DNA of 64,000 nucleotides from a cyanobacterium PCC 7702. Its GTDB lineage: Bacteria; Cyanobacteriota; Cyanobacteriia; Cyanobacteriales; Nostocaceae. The position numbers were made by a program, and so were the translations under genes. Positions 58,688 to 64,000 of this stretch are shown here, piece after piece. A model generated the notes under the pieces. It was not told the origin of the DNA, ran no database searches, and was given only the letters and a program-made list of their open reading frames with translations. Location of the stretch: positions 1,057,733 to 1,121,732 of the forward strand of contig KB235926.1 of NCBI GenBank assembly GCA_000332255.1, given 5' to 3'. How positions within the stretch are numbered: position 1 is the stretch's first letter; every line of letters starts with the position of its first letter.

Positions 58688-59725
58688 ATGGCAGCTGCAA
58701 ATTTATCAAAAAAAATCAACAGAAAAAGACGGCAAGGTATTAATCTATTGCAGACAGAATTAGTGAAATTAAAACCTCTTTTAGGTGAGAGTAATTTGCC
58801 TGTGTTATGTCAACCTGTTTTGGAAGGGATTAATTTATTAACATGGGTAGCAAATAATCAAGAATTAATTAATAGAATTTTGCTGCAGCATGGAGGTATA
58901 TTATTTCGTAACTTTCAAATCAAAGAGATTGCGGAATTTGAAAATTTTATCCAGATTGTTTCAGGAGATTTAATAGAATACCGCGATCGCTCTTCTCCTC
59001 GCAGTACAGTTCAAGGTAAAATCTACACATCTACTGACTATCCTGCCGATCAAAGTATCTTTTTGCATAGTGAAAACTCCTATGCTGCCAGCTGGCCTTT
59101 AAAAATTTTCTTTTACTGTGTCAAAGCAGCACAGCAAGGGGGAGAAACTCCCATTGCTGACACGCGAAAATTATTGCAAAAGATTGACCCAAAAATTCGC
59201 GATCGCTTCACTGAAAAAGGGGTAATGTACGTCCGTAATTTCGGTGACGGTTTCGGTTTACCTTGGCAAACAGTATTTCAAACCACAAACCCAGCAGAAG
59301 TAGAACAATTTTGCCATAGCAATAATATTGAATTTGAGTGGAAACCAGGAAATCGCTTGCGAACTCGCACTCGAAGACAAGCAGTTACTACACATCCCAA
59401 AACAGGTGAAGCTGTTTGGTTCAATCATGCTGTTTTCTTTCATATCACCACTTTAGATACTAAAATTCGCAATGCATTATTAGCAGAATTCTCGGAAGCA
59501 GATTTACCACACAATACCTATTACGGTGATGGTTCACCAATTGAAACTGAAGTTTTAGATGCAATTCGCGCTGTCTATCAACAAGAAACTGTCATTTTTC
59601 CCTGGCAAATTGGAGATATTTTAATGCTCGATAACATGCTGACAGCACACGGAAGACAGCCATTTATAGGAACAAGAAAAGTAGTAGTTGGTATGTCGGA
59701 AGTATTCAGTATTTCAGAGATTTAG
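58688..59725 (+). CDS. TauD/SyrP-like Fe(II)/2-oxoglutarate hydroxylase, probable aspartate beta-hydroxylase
   Basis: A 345-residue dioxygenase. The iron motif is the HxE variant in FLHSENSYAA, with the distal His in LTAHGRQPF and the 2-oxoglutarate Arg in GTRKVVVG; these match the SyrP-like branch that hydroxylates carrier-bound amino acids. It lies 49 bases after the GNAT gene and 22 bases before the condensation-like gene. The next adenylation domain reads as aspartate-specific, so the expected reaction is beta-hydroxylation of aspartyl-S-carrier, giving an iron-binding residue. An A8 run near its start (about 58708-58715) does not break the frame. Confidence 0.82.
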   Translation: MAAANLSKKINRKRRQGINLLQTELVKLKPLLGESNLPVLCQPVLEGINLLTWVANNQELINRILLQHGGILFRNFQIKEIAEFENFIQIVSGDLIEYRDRSSPRSTVQGKIYTSTDYPADQSIFLHSENSYAASWPLKIFFYCVKAAQQGGETPIADTRKLLQKIDPKIRDRFTEKGVMYVRNFGDGFGLPWQTVFQTTNPAEVEQFCHSNNIEFEWKPGNRLRTRTRRQAVTTHPKTGEAVWFNHAVFFHITTLDTKIRNALLAEFSEADLPHNTYYGDGSPIETEVLDAIRAVYQQETVIFPWQIGDILMLDNMLTAHGRQPFIGTRKVVVGMSEVFSISEI

Positions 59726-59747
59726 TGCTAAGTGTGGAGAATTATTC

Positions 59748-61085
59748 ATGTTGGAAGAAATGCAAGGTTTTCGCCTTTCGCCTCAGCAAAGACATTTGTG
59801 GCAATTACAACAAGTTAATAGCCTTCCCTATCGTTGCCAATGTGCTGTTTTAATTGAGGGTGTTATAGATATCGAGATTTTGAAGCAAGCTTTAGAACAA
59901 GTTGTCAATCGCCATGAAATACTCCGTACTAACTTTCGTTGCTTACCAGAAATGTCTATACCCTTACAAGTAATTACAAATAACAATATTACTTGGGGTG
60001 AAAACTATGACTTGAGCAGCTATAGTCATCACCAACAAGAAGAATTATTAAATAGTCTCTTGCAAAAATTGAACCAACAGCCATTTGATTTTCAATATGG
60101 TTGTCAGTTGCAATTATCTATAATCACTTTATCGTCGGCAAAGTATATTCTCGCAATCTGCTTACCTTCTCTTTGTGCGGACGCAGCATCGCTAAATATT
60201 TTAGTGCGAGAAATCAGCCGATCTTATGCAGCTTGTCTTCAAGGAAGAGAACCAGACAACGAACCATTACAATATGCAGATTTAGCTGAATGGCAAAATG
60301 AACTGCTAGAGGGAGAAGATACAGAAGCAGGAAGAGATTATTGGCGAAAGCAAAATCTTGCTGCACTGACAAATTTCAAGTTACCTTGGGAACAACAAAT
60401 CACCTTGCAATCAACATTCCAACCCCAAAGAGAAGCGATTGCTATTACTTCGGAATTACTCACACAGCTAGAAATATTAGCTCAGCAATATAATAGTTCG
60501 TTATTGCAAGTTTTACTAGTTTGCTGGCAGATTTTAATCTGGCGGATTACTCAACAATCAAATGTGATTGTGGGAATCAACTGTGACGGACGTAATTACC
60601 AAGAATTGAAAGATGCTATAGGCTTGTTTGCTAAATATTTACCCTTGAATATTAAACTCGAGGGAGAACGGAGATTTTCGGAAATTTTATCTGAAAATCG
60701 TCTAGAGGAAATCCAAAAATACCAGAATTATTTTACTTGGGAAAATTGGGAAGACAGAGAAGATCTCAAATATCATTATCACTTTTTTCCCGTATGCTTT
60801 GAATTTTTAGAAGCCGCAGCTGAGTATCGAGTTGCTGATATAAAATTTTCAGTTGCTCGACAACAATCCTGTATAGATAAATTTAAAATTAAACTGACAT
60901 GCCAGCATCAAGGTCAGCAATTACTCGCAGAATTTTATTATGATTCCAGCTTATTTAATTGTGAATATATAAAAATTTTATCTAGACAATTTCAAAATCT
61001 ATTATTGAGTGCGATCGCTCACCCGGAAGTACCAATATCAAAGTTAGAGATTCTGACCGATATAGAAAAAACAGCTACTTTTTGA
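59748..61085 (+). CDS. condensation-like interface domain of an NRPS, catalytic motif absent
   Basis: About 445 residues from the ATG at 59748, which has GGAGA about 10 bases before it. It opens like a condensation domain (GFRLSPQQRHLWQLQQ; VVNRHEILRTNFR) and continues with YADLAEWQNELLEGEDTEAG. Where HHxxxDG belongs it has LAICLPSLCADAASL, so condensation chemistry is not possible. This is the pattern of interface domains, which Butler and co-workers described as docking sites for stand-alone aspartate beta-hydroxylases next to an aspartate module. The frame stops at TGA 61085 because of an extra A in A6 (61066-61071); with five A it continues EKQLLFENNKT. It is thus the first part of the same protein as the next entry. 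Confidence 0.75.
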   Translation: MLEEMQGFRLSPQQRHLWQLQQVNSLPYRCQCAVLIEGVIDIEILKQALEQVVNRHEILRTNFRCLPEMSIPLQVITNNNITWGENYDLSSYSHHQQEELLNSLLQKLNQQPFDFQYGCQLQLSIITLSSAKYILAICLPSLCADAASLNILVREISRSYAACLQGREPDNEPLQYADLAEWQNELLEGEDTEAGRDYWRKQNLAALTNFKLPWEQQITLQSTFQPQREAIAITSELLTQLEILAQQYNSSLLQVLLVCWQILIWRITQQSNVIVGINCDGRNYQELKDAIGLFAKYLPLNIKLEGERRFSEILSENRLEEIQKYQNYFTWENWEDREDLKYHYHFFPVCFEFLEAAAEYRVADIKFSVARQQSCIDKFKIKLTCQHQGQQLLAEFYYDSSLFNCEYIKILSRQFQNLLLSAIAHPEVPISKLEILTDIEKTATF

Positions 61086-61100
61086 GAACAATAAAACTAA

Positions 61101-64000
61101 AAAAAAAAATACCCAAATCATCTGTTAATTCACCAAATATTTGAAGCCCAAGCCCAAACAAATCCTCAGAAAATTGCCGTAATTTTCGAGAACTCCTGTC
61201 AGTGCGAAAAAATAACATATAAACAACTCAATCACAAGGCAAATCAATTAGCTCACTATTTACAAAAACAAGGAGTAAAACCAGAGATTAAAGTAGCAAT
61301 TTGTCTAGAGAATTCTACTGACACGATTGTTAGTATTCTAGGGGTTCTCAAGGCTGGTGGAGCATACGTACCCTTAGATCCAGGAATTCCAGTCAAAAAT
61401 TTAGTATCACGCTTCCAAGATATCCAAGCCTCCTTTTTGATTACCAATAATCGCCTAGTAAATCAATGGATAAATATAGTAAATCAAGAAAAACTGCCAG
61501 TCATTAATTTAGATACAAAATGGGAAATCATTTCTCAGGAAAGCGATATTAATCCTAGCAGCAATGTCAACAACAATCATTTAGCTTATATACTATTTAC
61601 CTCTGGTTCTACAGGTAAACCCAAAGGTGTTGCCATCGAACATCAACAAATTCTTAATTACGTCTACAGTATTATTGATAGGTTAAACTTACCTACTCAT
61701 TCTGGTTATAATTTTGCATTAGTTTCTACCCTAGCTGCAGATTTAGGCAATACTGTTGTGTTTCCCGCTCTTTGTACGGGAGGGTGCCTGCATATCATCT
61801 CCTACGATCGCGCAACCGATCCGGTTGCATTTGCACAGTATTGTCGCAAATATCCTATAGATTGCCTCAAAATCGTTCCTTCTCACCTTAGCTCTCTTCT
61901 ACTATCTCCTACACCTGAATATATCCTGCCTCGTCAACGACTAATCTTAGGTGGTGAAGCTGCTAATTGGGAGTTAATTGAACAAATCCGCCAATATGCA
62001 CCTAATTGTCAGATATTCAACCACTACGGACCAACGGAAAGTACGGTTGGCGTACTCACTTATTCCCTCACGGAAGTAAATTTCCATACTAAAATAGTTC
62101 CTCTTGGCAAACCACTTACTAACACGCAAGTCTATATTCTAGACGATAAATTACAGTTAACTCCCATAGGAATTAAAGGTGAAATATATATAGGTGGTGC
62201 AGGGTTAGCTAGATGCTACATGCAATATCCCGAACTAACAGCTGAGAAATTTATTCCCCATCCTTTTAGCGATCGCCCAGGTGCAAGACTTTATAAAACT
62301 GGCGATACAGGACGTTACTTACCCGATGGTACAATTGAATTTATTGGACGTAGCGACGATCAAGTTAAGATTCGCGGTTTCCGAATTGAACCAGCAGAAA
62401 TAGAAGCGATATTAATTCAGCACCCGCAAATCAAACAAGCAGTCGTAATAGCGCGAGAAAATGAAAACGGCGATCGACGATTAGCAGCTTATTTAGTTCT
62501 GAAAAAATTATCAGAAACCTTAAGTTTTGGCGAGCTAAATAACTTTTTGCGGGATAACTTACCTGATTATATGCTGCCCTCTAGCTTTACCATTTTAGAA
62601 GCTTTACCTCTAACTTTAAATGGTAAGGTAGACCGTCAAGCATTACCTGCACCAGAAGAATTATCGCAGCAGATAAAAGGCGCTATTACTGCACCGCGTA
62701 CCCCTGTAGAAGAAGTCTTGGCGGGAATATGGATGAAAATTCTTGCTGTTAAACAAGTAGGAATTGAAGAAAATTTCTTTGAATTAGGCGGACATTCTCT
62801 GTTAGCCACCCAAGTAATTTCCCAAATCCGAGAAGTCTTTCAGGTTGATTTACCACTACGCAGTTTGTTTGAATCACCAACAGTAGCTAAACTAGCGCAG
62901 CGTGTAGAAACTGCACTTAAAAAGGGACAAAAACTTGCAGCTGTACCTATTGAAAAAACCACACGCGATGATTATTTACCACTATCCTTTGCTCAACAAA
63001 GATTATGGTTTTTCAATCAATTAGAGCCAAACAGTCCCGTTTACAACCTTTCTAGGTCTGTGAGACTGCAAGGTGAATTGAAAGTTGCAGCATTGGAAAA
63101 AAGCTTCAACGAAATTATCCGCCGTCATGAAGTATTGCGCACAGTATTTCAAAGCCAAGATGGAAAACCCGTGCAGGTAATTTTACCAGAAGTAACTATT
63201 AAATTACCTGTGGTTGATTTGCGAAGTTTTTCTCCAGAACAGCAAGCAGGAGAAATCCAGCGTTACGCGAAAACTCAAGCACAATATTCTTTTGATTTAA
63301 CGACTGCACCATTATTAAATGTTTTACTGTTGCAGCTGAAAGAACAAGAATATATTTTATTGTTCACGATACACCACGTAGTAGCTGATGGTTGGTCAAC
63401 AGGAGTAATTATTCGGGAATTAGCTGCTTTTTATGAATCTTTCTCCACAGGTAAACCCTGCGAATTACCTAGTTTACCTATTCAGTATGCAGATTTTGCA
63501 GTTTGGCAAAGAACGTGGTTGCAAAAAGAAGTCTTTGCTTCTCAAATGCAATACTGGAAACAGCAACTTGACGGTGACTTGCCAATATTAGAATTACCAA
63601 TTGCTAAACCCCGCTCTAAATACCAAACTTTTGAAGGTAAAACCCAGCAGTTTACACTTTCTTCCTCTTTGACCGCCAAGCTAAAAGCTTTAAGTCAAAA
63701 GCAAAATGTCACATTATTTATGACATTATTAGCAGCGTTTCAAACTTTGCTTTACCGCTACACCGGACAGGAAGATATTTTAGTTGGTTCTCCAATTGCT
63801 AACCGTAATCGCAGGGAAATTGAGGAATTAATTGGCTTTTTTGTTAACACAATAGTACTGCGAACTCGACTGCAGGGAGATTGTAGCTTTATTAACTTAC
63901 TTAAACAAGTTAGAGAAGTAACTTTAGGCGCGTATACACATCAAGATTTACCCTTTGAATTATTAGTAGAGGAATTGCAACCCCAGCGTCACCTCAGTCA
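61101..64000 (+). CDS. NRPS module A-PCP-C, aspartate-type adenylation, runs off window
   Basis: Open to the last base, so incomplete. It continues the interface-domain gene after a second slip at A11 (61099-61109; nine or twelve A would join them); there is no natural start codon of its own. The adenylation domain (about 61125-62640) has LAYILFTSGSTGKPKG, FNHYGPTESTVG, YKTGDTGRYLPDG and LNGKVDRQALP. By-eye pocket residues are D,L,T,K,I,G,H,V,G plus the usual K, matching the aspartate code save for two V/I swaps. The carrier Ser is at 62796-62798 (LGGHSLLATQ). The condensation domain (from about 62970) keeps HHVVADG (63372-63392). Further modules should lie to the right. Confidence 0.88.

Noticed and set aside
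61256-61447. Minus-strand frame at the start of the adenylation module
   Set aside because: It is the reverse of the adenylation domain, whose plus-strand frame is clear and runs to the window end.

Overview
The window is chromosomal DNA of a cyanobacterium, most likely a filamentous, Nostocales-type one. The HIP1 octamer GCGATCGC recurs throughout. Several genes belong to families that are cyanobacterial or strongly enriched there: a cyanoexosortase B-associated protein, a TonB receptor with an AMIN domain, DUF4330, an LL-diaminopimelate aminotransferase and a CHAT protein. Genes lie on both strands with AT-rich spacers. One tRNA gene, tRNA-Arg(TCT), is present. I saw no rRNA, CRISPR array, transposase or phage gene.

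Bases 1-41 kb are mostly core and cell-envelope genes. From left to right: a truncated CHAT protein whose catalytic residues are gone; an exopolysaccharide export pair (Wzc-like and Wza-like) with a cyanoexosortase B-associated gene; dapL; a PBP4-type D,D-carboxypeptidase; Cu/Zn superoxide dismutase; a YheT-like hydrolase; acetolactate synthase with an added zinc ribbon; an MFS transporter; a secreted dimethylformamidase-like protein; an ATP-grasp protein next to a zinc-ribbon Ser/Thr kinase; an M20 amidohydrolase; an SRPBCC protein overlapping a GAF-type histidine kinase whose phospho-acceptor histidine is replaced; a NodB-type deacetylase; several conserved unknowns; cutA; an M48 protease; a PPP-family phosphatase; ftsH; and an aminodeoxychorismate lyase-like aminotransferase.

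Bases 41-50 kb carry a frameshifted GlsB/YeaQ-type membrane protein, a 1.7-kilo-residue TamB-like protein, a pentapeptide-repeat protein and a frameshifted periplasmic penicillin-acylase-family enzyme.

Bases 50-64 kb, running off the right edge, are a nonribosomal peptide locus that reads as a lipopeptide siderophore of the beta-hydroxyaspartate type (cyanochelin-like). On the minus strand are a TonB-dependent receptor and an MFS exporter. Across a divergent control region, on the plus strand, are a fatty-acyl-AMP ligase/carrier/starter-condensation protein, a GNAT acetyltransferase, a TauD/SyrP-like Fe(II)/2-oxoglutarate hydroxylase, a condensation-like domain without its HHxxxDG motif (an interface domain) and an adenylation-carrier-condensation module. 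The adenylation pocket reads by eye as DLTKIGHVGK, very close to the aspartate code. Together they suggest the assembly line loads a fatty acid, joins it to aspartate, hydroxylates that aspartate on the carrier, exports the product and re-imports the iron complex.

The second theme is damage. At least seven single-base-type frameshifts fall between 41.3 and 61.1 kb, several at poly-A runs inside the siderophore genes, and none is evident in the first 41 kb. Equally long homopolymers in intact genes of the same window argue against a uniform sequencing artefact. The locus is therefore either decaying, phase-variable or slippage-dependent, or locally mis-assembled.
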